This document shows positions 8,108-16,929 of a DNA stretch of 64,000 nucleotides, piece after piece. The notes under the pieces are model-generated. The model was not told the DNA's origin. It saw only the letters and a program-made list of their open reading frames with translations, and did no database searches. The stretch is taken from NCBI GenBank assembly GCA_963758025.1, contig CAVWUA010000016.1, positions 399,949 to 463,948 of the forward strand, written 5' to 3'. Origin of the DNA: CAVWUA01 sp963758025. Lineage in GTDB: Bacteria > Planctomycetota > Planctomycetia > Isosphaerales > Isosphaeraceae. Numbering within the stretch: the first letter of the stretch is position 1; each line of letters begins with the position of its first letter. Both the position numbers and the translations under genes were made by a program.

Positions 8108-8995
8108 ATGGCGGGCGTGGGACTTCGGCGGCGAACCGCCTGGCTGATCGGCCGGCTGATCGAGCAGGCCATCCAGGGTTGGGTCTGCCTCCTGGGACGC
8201 CCCTTGGCGACCGGCGAGACCCCCTGGCTCGACGGCCCGGTAGCCACCTCCCCGCGCGTCGGGGCGGGTTTTTACGAGACATTCGCCGCGACGCATGGGC
8301 TAACGGTCCATCGAGGTGGCGTGGAAGCCGGGTTGATCCGTGACTTTGATGCGTTGCGAGGCCCGGATTTCGACCCGGACCAGGTCGATCCGCGGGTGGT
8401 CCGGTTCTACGAGCGGACCGCCTCGTATCAGCTCGATGCCTGGTCGCAATGGTCGTGGCTGTTTCGCCCGTTCGGCTGGGCCTTGATTTCGTTCGTGAGT
8501 CGCCGGATGGACCAGTTGAACATTCCCGTCTCGCCGCTGGAAACCAGCCGGGGCATGTCGAGCGAGGTCGTCACACTCGTCGACGGCCGGGGCGAGACGG
8601 TCCACACGGGATGGCTGCGTGTGACGATCGCCTCGGGAGACGTGATTTACGTCGGGTTCTACTCCATTGCCACGCCACCCCGGGCACCGGGACCTTGCGT
8701 GAAGGTCGTTTTTCCCGTCCCCAGGGGGAATACAACCGTGATTCTTCGTCCAACGGCCGGTGCGGACGGATCGTTGCGGCTCGTCTCGACGGGTCGGGGG
8801 TTCGGTGACTCCGGGTTCTACCGGACCGTCATGACGGGGAGAGATCGCGCGCGGGTCCGGTACATCCGCGCCATGAAGGAAGTGATTCATGTTTTCGTGG
8901 ACGAGCGAGGGGTTCTCCGCACGGAGCACGCCTTCCGGTTCTTTCGGTGGTCCATCCTGACGCTGCATTACAAGATCACCCCGTTGTCGGCCTGA
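8108..8995 (+). CDS. conserved hypothetical protein inside the ebo-like cluster
   Basis: 295 residues; GGGAGG lies 5 bases before the ATG. No family recognised. The N-terminus is amphipathic (TAWLIGRLIEQAIQGWVCLL) and a further hydrophobic stretch occurs at about residues 115-132 (WSWLFRPFGWALISFVSRRM). The C-terminal half is beta-rich (VVTLVDGRGETVHTGWLRV, VIYVGFYSIATPP, VKVVFPVPRGNTTVILRP) and ends FRWSILTLHYKITPLSA. It lies 36 bases after the isomerase gene and 42 bases before the prenyltransferase gene on the same strand, so it is very likely co-transcribed with both. A membrane-associated lipid- or metabolite-handling role is a guess from context only. Confidence 0.7.
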   Translation: MAGVGLRRRTAWLIGRLIEQAIQGWVCLLGRPLATGETPWLDGPVATSPRVGAGFYETFAATHGLTVHRGGVEAGLIRDFDALRGPDFDPDQVDPRVVRFYERTASYQLDAWSQWSWLFRPFGWALISFVSRRMDQLNIPVSPLETSRGMSSEVVTLVDGRGETVHTGWLRVTIASGDVIYVGFYSIATPPRAPGPCVKVVFPVPRGNTTVILRPTAGADGSLRLVSTGRGFGDSGFYRTVMTGRDRARVRYIRAMKEVIHVFVDERGVLRTEHAFRFFRWSILTLHYKITPLSA

Positions 8996-9037
8996 GTATC
9001 AACGCGGGCTTTGCACACACGAACGAGACGAAACGCG

Positions 9038-9943
9038 ATGGCGCTCAAGCCCTACCTGCAACTGGTCCGCCTGCCGAACGTCTTCACCGCCGCGGCCGAT
9101 AGCCTCGCCGGCTGGCTGCTGGTGACGGGCACGTTCGCCGCCCCCGCGCGCTGGCTCCCCCTGCTGGGGGCGTCGATGGCGATCTACGCGGCGGGAATCG
9201 TGCTCAATGACGTGTTTGATTTTGAGATCGACCTGCGCGAGCGGCCGGGCCGTCCGCTGCCGTCCGGCCGGATCGCGCGTCGGGTCGCGGCGTGGCTCGG
9301 CGGTGCCTTGATGGTGCTCGGGCTGGTTCTCGCGGCCCTGAGCGGGTCGTGGTCGAGCTTCGGCGTGGCGGCCGCCCTGGTGGCGTGCGTGCTCGGCTAC
9401 GATGCCGGCCTCAAACGCACGGTGCTCGGCCCGCAGGTCATGGGGGCTTGCCGGGGATTGAACGTCCTGCTGGGGATGAGCCAGGTCGCCGCCTTCGGCG
9501 GCCCGACCGCCTGGCTGGTCCCGATCGCGATGACGGTCTTCGTCGCGGGCGTCACCTGGATCAGCCGCTCCGAGACGGAAACGGGGCAGACCGGGGGCGT
9601 GGTGGCCGGAATGATCCTGGAGAACCTGGCGATCCTCGGCCTGCTGGCGGCGGCCTTGCAGGCCTCGCGATTCCCGAACGCCGGCACGGTCCGACCGCTC
9701 ATTCCTCTGGAGGGGCTGCTCGTGCTCCTGGTTGTCGCGTGGGTGGTCAACGGCGCGTCTGTCGCCGCGCTTCGCGAGCCGGTCCCGGCTCGCTTGCAGA
9801 GGGCGGTGAAGACGGGAGTGCTCTCGCTCGTCTGGCTGAACGTCGGGATCGTGGCGTCGGTGCGGGGTCTGCCCGCGGCCCTGGCCGTCGCGGCACTCTG
9901 GCTCCCGGCCTACCTTCTGGGACGTTGGCTCTACTCCACGTAA
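9038..9943 (+). CDS. UbiA-family prenyltransferase, EboC-like
   Basis: 301 residues from ATG 9038. The start is MALKPYLQLVRLPNVFTAAA. The first Asp-rich motif NDVFDFEIDLRERPGRPLPS (about residues 65-85) matches NDxxDxxxD followed by the RPL signature of UbiA. The second motif region is YDAGLKRTVLGPQVMGACRG. About eight membrane helices alternate with these loops (WLPLLGASMAIYAAGIVL, WLGGALMVLGLVLAALSG, LEGLLVLLVVAWVV). UbiA enzymes transfer isoprenyl chains to aromatic or sugar acceptors in the membrane; the ebo member has no firmly known product. The neighbouring EboB- and EboF-like genes make EboC the best assignment. Confidence 0.85.
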   Translation: MALKPYLQLVRLPNVFTAAADSLAGWLLVTGTFAAPARWLPLLGASMAIYAAGIVLNDVFDFEIDLRERPGRPLPSGRIARRVAAWLGGALMVLGLVLAALSGSWSSFGVAAALVACVLGYDAGLKRTVLGPQVMGACRGLNVLLGMSQVAAFGGPTAWLVPIAMTVFVAGVTWISRSETETGQTGGVVAGMILENLAILGLLAAALQASRFPNAGTVRPLIPLEGLLVLLVVAWVVNGASVAALREPVPARLQRAVKTGVLSLVWLNVGIVASVRGLPAALAVAALWLPAYLLGRWLYST

Positions 9944-10369
9944 GCCGAGGGCTCGGGCAGGGGGCCTCCTCTGCTCGTTCACCCGACGCCCAATCTCCGA
10001 CAATCGCTCCAGGGGTGGCAACGGTTACAATCCGTTGAGGGCCGTTTTGGAAAATATCGGGTCGAGCCGCGCCTGGCTGTCGAGCCGATTCGGTCCCTCG
10101 ATCACGGCTGTCCGGCTCGGGAAAATAAAACGAGCGGACGCGTTGCCCGCAAACCCGACCGGACCGAAGAGCTTGGGCACGTCCGTTGCATCCGGCAAGG
10201 CGAGGTCGCCGGGCGACGGCCGCGGATGCGTGCCCCTGGTGAATCGCGGGGTAGAATGGTTCGGGAGGTGTGGGTTCGTTGCGCCTCGCCTTTCCGGCCT
10301 GTCCGCGATGTCCGGTAACGACCGCTCGTTCGGGTCGCCCAAGCCAGTCCGCCTGGAGCCCAGTCCGCA
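9944..10369. other. intergenic gap inside the ebo-like cluster
   Basis: 426 bases between the prenyltransferase and the EboF-like gene. No open frame with a ribosome site or protein-like composition was found on either strand. An AT-rich patch (10020-10060) includes GGTTACAAT, a possible -10-like box for the downstream gene. Nothing else seen. Confidence 0.4.
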
Positions 10370-11638
10370 ATGCCCGTACCTGTCGTCCTGCTCTCGATCC
10401 CGCAGTTGCGGCACCGCGACGTCACCCCCGGCGCGCTGGCTTCGCTGGAGGGCCTGGCGGCGCGGGGGAGCATGACGCCGTTCTACCCGGCGTTCCCCAG
10501 CCTGGCGGCCCCGTCCTTCGCCACGATGGTCACGGGGGTCGGGCCGTCCCGGCATGGCATGATCGGCGACGCCTATTTCGACCGGCAGGAGCGTCGGGTC
10601 GTCGCGCGGCCCTTTCCCGACCAGGCGGTTCTCGCGCCGAAGCTCTGGGATCGCCTCCGCGAGGCACGCCCCGATACGAGAAGCCTCGCCTGGTTCGCCC
10701 CCAACCTGCGAGGGGCCGCCGTGGACCTGGCGGCCTGGGTGGATAATTCCCAAGGAGTTCGGACCAATCCCCCGGGTCTTGCGGAATCGCTGGTCGGGCG
10801 GTTCGGCCCGTACCCCTGGCCGCGGGTCGATCCTTCCGGTGAGCCGTCTCGCCTGGAAGCGACCACCTGGATTCTCCGGACGGCGGCTGCGACGATCGCC
10901 GCGGAATCCCCCGACCTGGCGATTGTGCGCGTGCCGTACATCGGCCAGGTGGCCCGCCGCTACGGGCCGGATGGGCGGGTGGCGAACCGAGCGATTCTCG
11001 ACCTGGAGCCGGCGCTCGCGTCCTTCCTGGCGGCCTTGCCGCCCGAGGTCGTGATCCTGGCGGCGACCGAGTCCGTCTCCACCCCCGTCACCGAGCCGCT
11101 TCATCCGAACCGGGTCCTGCGCGACCTGGGTCTGCTGACGCTCACGCCGGTTCCGAGCGGTGGTCAGGACATCGACCTGGAGCGGAGCGCGGCGTTCGCC
11201 CTGGCCGATCATCAGATCGCGCACATCTACCTGAACGATCCCTCACAGGCGGCAGTCGTGGCCTCGACCTTCTCCGACGCGGCGTCTGAGGGGGTGGACG
11301 TGGTTGCCTGCGGCGACCGCCGCGCCCGGCTGGGCATCGACCATCCCCGCGCCGGCGACGTGGTCCTGGTCTCCAGCCCGGACCACTGGTTCGCCCCCGA
11401 CTGGTGGACCACCGACGCGGAGCGGCCCGACTGCCCAGGCCTGGCCCTCTGCCCACACGGGCCGCGCGACCCGTCGCGGGTGTTGGGTTCGCTCGGCGCA
11501 CCGCCTCCCAACACCGATTACCTCGGTGTGCTCGTCGCCAGCCGACCCGATCTCCTGAGTGAGGAACAACCCCTTGCCGCGCTCGATCTGGTCGGTCTGA
11601 TCGCCCCGTTCCTCGAAATCGAACCCCCTCGGCGTTGA
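10370..11638 (+). CDS. EboF-like phosphodiesterase-superfamily protein, probably without catalytic residues
   Basis: 422 residues with the overall layout of type I phosphodiesterase/nucleotide pyrophosphatase proteins. It has FPSLAAPSFATMVTGVGPSR in the nucleophile loop, PDLAIVRVPYIGQVARRYGP, then ILAATESVSTPVTEPLHPNR and FALADHQIAHIYLND. Compared with the family as I know it, the nucleophile Thr is Ala, the first metal Asp near VVLLSIPQL is Ser, the Asp of the LPHLDY-like loop is Gly, and the SDHG/SEYG-type metal motif is TESV. The fold seems retained while the active site is lost. It is adjacent and convergent to the EboB-like gene (7 bases apart), supporting the ebo assignment. It has no signal peptide. 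The inactivity claim is inference from remembered motifs. Confidence 0.75.
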   Translation: MPVPVVLLSIPQLRHRDVTPGALASLEGLAARGSMTPFYPAFPSLAAPSFATMVTGVGPSRHGMIGDAYFDRQERRVVARPFPDQAVLAPKLWDRLREARPDTRSLAWFAPNLRGAAVDLAAWVDNSQGVRTNPPGLAESLVGRFGPYPWPRVDPSGEPSRLEATTWILRTAAATIAAESPDLAIVRVPYIGQVARRYGPDGRVANRAILDLEPALASFLAALPPEVVILAATESVSTPVTEPLHPNRVLRDLGLLTLTPVPSGGQDIDLERSAAFALADHQIAHIYLNDPSQAAVVASTFSDAASEGVDVVACGDRRARLGIDHPRAGDVVLVSSPDHWFAPDWWTTDAERPDCPGLALCPHGPRDPSRVLGSLGAPPPNTDYLGVLVASRPDLLSEEQPLAALDLVGLIAPFLEIEPPRR

Positions 11639-11645
11639 ACGTCGG

Positions 11646-12482
11646 TCAGAGGCTCGCCGCCGGGACCGATTCCTCGCGGGGCGTGTAGGAAAAGCGGGCA
11701 CACTGGGAAAAGAATGCCAGCGGGTTGTCGTGGACGACCTTGCGGATCGTGGTCTCGTCGTGGCCTCGGGCACGCATCTCGAAGATGAATTCAGGGACGG
11801 CCAGGGGGTCGCTATGGCCCCAGTCGCCGGCCGAGTTGACCATGATGCGGTCGGTGCCGTACTGCTCGACCATGTCGGCGGCACGGGCGGGGGTGCATTT
11901 CGTGATCGGATAGAGCGTCATGCCGACCCAGTGCCCGGCCTCCAGCGCGGGGCGGATCGTGTGCTCCTCGACGTGGTCGATGCAGACCCGCTCCGGCGTG
12001 ATCCGGCGGTCGTCGCGGAGCATATCCAGGATCATCCGCGTCCCCTGGTACTTGTCCGCCAGGTGGGGCGTATGGACCAGGATCAGCTCATTCGTCTTCG
12101 CGGCCAGTTCCAGATGCTCCAGAAACACGGTCGCCTCGTTGCGCGTGTTCTTGTTCAGCCCGATCTCGCCGATCCCCAGCACCGAGGGCCGGTCGAGGAA
12201 CTCGGGGATCATCTGAATGACCTCCCGAGACAGGGCGACGTTCTCGGCCTCCTTGGCATTGATGCAGAGCCACGTCCGGTGCTCGATGCCGTAGGCCCCC
12301 GCGCGATTGGCTTCAAACTCGGTCAACTGGCGAAAATAATCGCGGAACCCTTCCACCCCGGAGCGATCAAACCCCGCCCAGAACGCCGGCTCGCTCACCA
12401 GCACGCACCCGGCCAGGGCCATCCGCTTGTAGTCGTCCGTGGTGCGGGACACCATGTGAATGTGGGGGTCGATGTAACACAT
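11646..12482 (-). CDS. TatD-family metal-dependent hydrolase, EboB-like
   Basis: 278 residues from ATG 12482, preceded by GGGGAG; an in-frame ATG at 12509 has no ribosome site. It starts MCYIDPHIHMVSRTTDDYKR, an ebo-type opening with the HxH metal motif. Other TatD ligands are present: Glu in VLGIGEIGLNK, His in LVHTPHLADK, His in CIDHVEEHTI and Asp in NSAGDWGHSDP. The family hydrolyses phosphoesters or amide bonds in nucleotides or metabolites; the ebo version has been linked to metabolite traffic between cytoplasm and periplasm. It is transcribed toward the EboF-like gene and away from the DUF1573 gene. Confidence 0.85.
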   Translation of the reverse strand: MCYIDPHIHMVSRTTDDYKRMALAGCVLVSEPAFWAGFDRSGVEGFRDYFRQLTEFEANRAGAYGIEHRTWLCINAKEAENVALSREVIQMIPEFLDRPSVLGIGEIGLNKNTRNEATVFLEHLELAAKTNELILVHTPHLADKYQGTRMILDMLRDDRRITPERVCIDHVEEHTIRPALEAGHWVGMTLYPITKCTPARAADMVEQYGTDRIMVNSAGDWGHSDPLAVPEFIFEMRARGHDETTIRKVVHDNPLAFFSQCARFSYTPREESVPAASL

Positions 12483-12892
12483 TGTGGTTCTATTGCTCCC
12501 CTTTCCCATGACGACCTGGAACGGACTTCGCCCCCGCGCTTCACTTTGCAGGGTCAGAAGTTACGCCGTTGAAAAGAAATCTCCTTCGATTCCTCGTGAC
12601 GCGTGGATTCGAGAAAAGGAATCGCCCGCGGCACAACACCTCCAGGGTATCACAACACCAGGCGCCGCGGAACGGTCGGCTCGGGAAACCTCCCCGCTTC
12701 GGCGCGGAATGTGTTATATCTGGAATGGAAAGAATCTGGACCGCCCGGCGTTGGGGAATTCGGGTCCGTGGGCTTTGGCGCTCTCGGCCACCGGTCTTTT
12801 CCCTACCGGCCCGCCTGGACGCTCATCGTCAAGGCCGCACGACCGTAGTTGTCGTCACGGTCGGCCACTCCTTCAGCGAGGGGATCATTCCC
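12483..12892. other. divergent intergenic region
   Basis: 410 bases between the divergent EboB-like and DUF1573 genes. It must hold both promoters; AT-rich patches lie at 12560-12600 and 12705-12735. No protein-like frame with a ribosome site and no clear repeat was found. Confidence 0.4.
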
Positions 12893-13888
12893 ATGCGTCG
12901 CGCATTTCTCGTCTTTGCCGCCTGGACCACTCTAAGCCTTCAGCCCGCGTTGGCCCAGAACTGGTATGACGCTGTATTTCCGGAAAAATCACACGACTTT
13001 GGCACCGTGGCTCGCGGGTCGAAGCTCACTTTTGCGTTCCGACTGGTCAATACCACCAGCTACGATATCCATATCGCCGATGCCCGCACCAAGTGCGGTT
13101 GCACGGACGTCAAGATCGGCGCCCGCGACATTCCCCCCGGTACGCAGACGACGATCGAGGCGGTGCTCGACACGACCAAGTTCCAGGGTTACAAGGCGTC
13201 TGGCCTGATCCTGGTGCTCGACCGGCCGACGTTCGTCGAGGTTGATCTGAACCTGAACTGCTTCATCCGGGGCGACGTGATGCTCAACCCGGGGCAGGTC
13301 GATTTACAGGTCGTCCCGCGCGGTTCGAGCCCATCGATGAACCTGACCCTCTCCTACTACGGCGGCCAGCCAAACTGGGCCGTGACCAAGCTGACCACCA
13401 TCAGCGAGCACGTCACCGCCCAGCTTCGCGAGCAGACCCGCCAGGGGGGCGTCGTGCAGTACCAGCTCACCGCCACCCTGAACCCGAGCGCACCGGCCGG
13501 CTACTTCAAGGACGAGATCACCCTGCACACGAACGACCCGAGCAGCCCGACCATTCCGGTCTATGTCTCGGCGAACGTGCAATCGGCGGTCTCCATCGCG
13601 CCGTCGGTCCTGAACCTGGGGCACCTCCGTCCTGGTCAGAAGGTGAAGAAGACCGTCCTGGTCAAGTCCTCGAAGCCATTCAAGATCACGGGCGTCGATG
13701 CGAAGAAGCCCGACCTGGAAGCCTCCAGCAACCTCACCGACGCCAAGCCCTTCCACACGGTGACGATCACCCTGACCGCCCCCTCTCGCCCCGGCCCCTA
13801 CAACGCCGAGTTGGAGATCGACACCAACCTGGAAGGGGAACCCCCCGCCAAGCTAACGACCTTCGCGACGATCGTGCCGGCAAACTGA
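12893..13888 (+). CDS. secreted DUF1573-domain protein
   Basis: 331 residues from ATG 12893 (GAGGGG 8 bases upstream). The signal peptide is MRRAFLVFAAWTTLSLQPAL followed by AQ. The DUF1573 hallmark follows: KSHDFGTVARGSKLTFAFRL, then NTTSYDIHIADARTKCGCTD with the paired Cys-x-Cys after TK. Three Ig-like beta-sandwich repeats can be seen (residues 25-130, 130-240, 240-331), the last beginning VLNLGHLRPGQKVKKTVLVK. The domain is common in planctomycete and Bacteroidetes exported proteins and is thought to bind proteins or serve as a scaffold. Acts outside the cytoplasm; partner unknown. Confidence 0.85.
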   Translation: MRRAFLVFAAWTTLSLQPALAQNWYDAVFPEKSHDFGTVARGSKLTFAFRLVNTTSYDIHIADARTKCGCTDVKIGARDIPPGTQTTIEAVLDTTKFQGYKASGLILVLDRPTFVEVDLNLNCFIRGDVMLNPGQVDLQVVPRGSSPSMNLTLSYYGGQPNWAVTKLTTISEHVTAQLREQTRQGGVVQYQLTATLNPSAPAGYFKDEITLHTNDPSSPTIPVYVSANVQSAVSIAPSVLNLGHLRPGQKVKKTVLVKSSKPFKITGVDAKKPDLEASSNLTDAKPFHTVTITLTAPSRPGPYNAELEIDTNLEGEPPAKLTTFATIVPAN

Positions 13889-14058
13889 CCGGCCAATGAG
13901 TCGGCAGACGCGTGGCCGGGACAATCCGTCCCGGTCACGCCGCGACACGATCGGATCGGTTCACGCCTCGGAACGCGGAGAATTACGTTCGTCATCAATG
14001 GAATTCTGGATGGCGGGCGCGTGCGCACCCGGCATCTCTCCGGGATGGGGCGGCGTTG

Positions 14059-14415
14059 ATGTGCGGTCATGAGAGGGAACTGGCGAAGATTCGGGAGGCC
14101 CTCCGCCTTCGGCAGGGGGGTCAGGCGTGTCCATGGGACTGGACCCCATCGCACTCCTGGTTCACCCTCCGGATCACGAAATTGGGCCTGGCGGGGAACC
14201 TCCACCTGCTCTGCGGAGATTGTGAACGTGTCGCGTTCGAGAACCGGATGCTCGACATCGATATCCACATCGAGGAGATCGCGGCCGGGGGGAAGACACG
14301 AGGCGGCTGGACGTCCACCTCGTGCTACCGTGTTCGAGACCGGGACCGGCTTCTGATCGAGTGCGGTATCCTGCGGATCGCATACAACATTCCGCCGGTC
14401 TTCGGCCTCGACTGA
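14059..14415 (+). CDS. conserved hypothetical, beta-rich
   Basis: 118 residues from ATG 14059; the frame is open upstream to 13912 but that part is Arg-rich and unlikely. The sequence has a Cys pair (HLLCGDCERVAFENRMLDID) and short alternating strands (SWFTLRITKLGLAGNLHLLC, RLLIECGILRIAYNIPP). There is no signal or membrane segment. No family recognised. It stops 5 bases before the convergent TPR-thioredoxin gene. The start and even the reality of the gene are moderately uncertain. Confidence 0.5.
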   Translation: MCGHERELAKIREALRLRQGGQACPWDWTPSHSWFTLRITKLGLAGNLHLLCGDCERVAFENRMLDIDIHIEEIAAGGKTRGGWTSTSCYRVRDRDRLLIECGILRIAYNIPPVFGLD

Positions 14416-14420
14416 CCTCG

Positions 14421-16670
14421 TCACGGCTGGACGAGTCGGTTGACGCGCTCGGATTCCTTCTTGATGAATTCCACATCGAGAAACGGATCGGCGGAGATCC
14501 GGTGGTAACGTACCCCGCCGTTGGCGTCGATCAGAAAGGTACCGTGCATCGGCAGGTCCTCGAACTCGTCCCGGACGCGGTACTGGGCGAAGACCTTCTG
14601 CGCGGGATCGGCCAGCATGGGCATCGGGAACTTGATGTCGTCGTCGTTGTTCTTCAAGGCGCGGGTCGCCTCCATGTCGTCGGTGCCGATGGCGACGACC
14701 TCCGTGCCGAGCGTCCGCAGAGTCTCGTATTGTTCCCCGAAGAGCTGGAGCTGCTGCATGCAGTGGGCGCAGCTTCCGCCGAGGTAGAAGATCAGCAGCA
14801 CGTTCTTGCCGCGATGGTCGTTCAGGCTCCAGGTCTGCTCCTGGGTGTCGGTTAGCTCGAACGGCTCGGCGGGGTAGGGGGACCACGTGAGCGGGCCGAG
14901 GGTCGTCAGGTCGATCCGGTTGGCCGCGGCGGCATCGGTTGGCGTGGTCGGGCGCGGGAGGCGGGGTCCAGTCGGAGGAGGTTTGCCAGTCGGCCACGAT
15001 CGCCGCGAGTCGCACGAAGACCGGCAGGTCGCGGTCGGCGTCACGGGCCAGGGGGACGAGCTGGGCATACGCCTCCTGGGCCTCCTTCGTCTTGCCGACC
15101 CCCTGGAGAATCTCGACGAGACACGCCAGGGGCGGCACCTGATCCCTGGCTCGACTGACGGCTTGACGGGCGGTGCTTTCGGCCTTGTCGTTGTGCCCGG
15201 CGGCCAGATGCGCGGGCCAGGCGCCTCGCCTCGCATGGAACGCGCCTTGGCGAACCGCTCGAACGCCGCGTCCGTCTGGTCGTCGAGCAGGAGTTTGTAT
15301 CCTTCCAGCTCAGCCAGGGCGTCGTCGAGACCCGGGATGCGGGGCGCCTTCTTGTTCTTGTCTCGATCCTTGTCCTCGTCCTTGTCTCCCTCGGCCAGTT
15401 TCTTCAAGGCGGCGATTTGCTCGTCGAGCTTTTCGCGGTCCCCTCTGGCGGCGTAGGCCTGGCCGAGGCTGTGGATCTTCTGCTTGCGCTCGGTCGGGAT
15501 GTCGGTCCAGTCCAGCGCGCCGGAGAGGGTCGCGTCGATCAAGGCATCCCAGAGTTCATAGCGCACGAGGACTTCAATCCACCGCATGCGCCCGCTGCGC
15601 TGGGCGGAGCCGCCGTCGTTGGGACCGTTCTTGTTCGGGTCGCGCGGCTGCTCGACGAGGTCGCGCGCGATGGCGATGGCGTCGTGCGCGCGGCCGACGT
15701 GGCTCAGGCTGGTGGCGAGCCACTGGTTGTTGTGGGCGTAGTTGTGGATCTCGAACGGCATGGTGCGCTCGCGGGTCATCGAGGCGTGATCGACCCGGGC
15801 GGACCCTTCCTGCTGATACGCGGCGTCGGCGTAGCGTCGGAGGCCGGTGTACGTGTGGCCGGGCATGTGCCACGCGTGGGCGATGCCGGGCGCGGAGCGG
15901 GCGAACAGGGCGGCCGATTCGAGCGCCTGGTCCTGCTTGTGACCATCCCAGAGGTGGATCGTGTAGTGGTGCGCGCCGGGGTGCAGCGGTTCGACGGCCA
16001 GGACCGATTCCAAAAGGGTATCCACCGCCTGCCGGCTGCCGATCCCGTCCTTCGAGGAATTCTGCCAGGTGACCATCGCCAGCCAGGCGCGGGCGTCGAG
16101 GTCCTCGGGGAACTCCTGCACGATCGTCTCCAGGCCGAGCAAGAGCCCCTGGCGGTGGGCCTTGTCATCGGCTTTTTCTTTATAGAAGGCGGCCAGGGCG
16201 TCGATATAAAGTTTCTCGCGTCGGGAAATCTTCGCCCTCTCGGCGCGCTTTTGGGCCTCCTGGATGAACTCCTTGGCACGCTTGCCGTTGTTCACGTTGG
16301 CCATCGCCATGCCCCAGTAGGCGATGGGGCAATCCGGGTCGATCTTGGCCGCCTGGCGGAACGAGCGTTCGGCTTCCAGGTAATAAAAGGAGTGGAGCTG
16401 GGCGACCCCCTGGTTGATGTAGAACTGGGCTTCCGGGTCGGCGGCCGTGGCGGGGAAATCCGCCTTACCCATGCCGGGCATCGGGTGGGCCTGCTGGCGA
16501 GGTCCTTCGTTGAACGCCTCTCCGTGGATCGAGTGCCCCGGGGCGGGCACGGCCGGGTTCTCCTCGGTGGCGGAAGGGGTCGGCCTGGTCGGCTCGTCGG
16601 CGAGCACGCCGCGGGCAAGCCCCAGGAGGGCGGCCAGGGTCAGCAGGCTCCGGCAGAGGTCGGCACGCAT
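14421..16670 (-). CDS. secreted TPR protein with C-terminal thioredoxin/AhpC-like domain; two compensating frameshifts
   Basis: About 749 residues from ATG 16670, with a signal peptide (MRADLCRSLLTLAALLGLAR then GVLA). Residues 70-480 contain TPR-type helices (FYINQGVAQLHSFYYLEAER, CPIAYWGMAMANVNNGKRAK). The last 170 residues are a redoxin: LLIFYLGGSCAHCMQQLQLF has a CAHC active site, followed by GTEVVAIGTDDMEATRA and MHGTFLIDANGGVRYH. Between about 15225 and 14945 the continuous frame gives Arg/Pro-rich nonsense, while the next frame gives AWPAHLAAGHNDKAESTARQ, EILQGVGKTKEAQEAYAQLV and LPVFVRLAAIVADWQTSSDW, the normal TPR continuation. So two compensating single-base indels must exist. Probably an exported thiol-redox protein of unknown substrate. 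Confidence 0.8.
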   Translation of the reverse strand: MRADLCRSLLTLAALLGLARGVLADEPTRPTPSATEENPAVPAPGHSIHGEAFNEGPRQQAHPMPGMGKADFPATAADPEAQFYINQGVAQLHSFYYLEAERSFRQAAKIDPDCPIAYWGMAMANVNNGKRAKEFIQEAQKRAERAKISRREKLYIDALAAFYKEKADDKAHRQGLLLGLETIVQEFPEDLDARAWLAMVTWQNSSKDGIGSRQAVDTLLESVLAVEPLHPGAHHYTIHLWDGHKQDQALESAALFARSAPGIAHAWHMPGHTYTGLRRYADAAYQQEGSARVDHASMTRERTMPFEIHNYAHNNQWLATSLSHVGRAHDAIAIARDLVEQPRDPNKNGPNDGGSAQRSGRMRWIEVLVRYELWDALIDATLSGALDWTDIPTERKQKIHSLGQAYAARGDREKLDEQIAALKKLAEGDKDEDKDRDKNKKAPRIPGLDDALAELEGYKLLLDDQTDAAFERFAKARSMRGEAPGPRIWPPGTTTRPKAPPVKPSVEPGIRCRPWRVSSRFSRGSARRRRPRRRMPSSSPWPVTPTATCRSSCDSRRSWPTGKPPPTGPRLPRPTTPTDAAAANRIDLTTLGPLTWSPYPAEPFELTDTQEQTWSLNDHRGKNVLLIFYLGGSCAHCMQQLQLFGEQYETLRTLGTEVVAIGTDDMEATRALKNNDDDIKFPMPMLADPAQKVFAQYRVRDEFEDLPMHGTFLIDANGGVRYHRISADPFLDVEFIKKESERVNRLVQP

Positions 16671-16929
16671 GGGGGTGGGTCTCCGGAAGGCAAAAGATAG
16701 TGCCGGGCAGGAAAGGACGGGGAGGGTGAGCCTCTTTGTGCGGGGCGTGCGAGAAATCATGTCCGGCAGGCCGGCACTCCATCATGCGATGATCCGCCTT
16801 CGCGCACAAGAGTGCGCCTGAGAGAATAGGCGACACTGCCTGGAATCCCGCGCCGGAAATCGTAAGATGCCCCGGCGCGGCTGGTTCTGGGCGATCGACC
16901 TCGATCCTTGGTCAACGAGGGAGCGATTC

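Noticed and set aside
10025..11224. Minus-strand frame of 399 codons
   Set aside because: Antisense to the EboF-like gene; Arg/Gly-rich and without recognisable fold.
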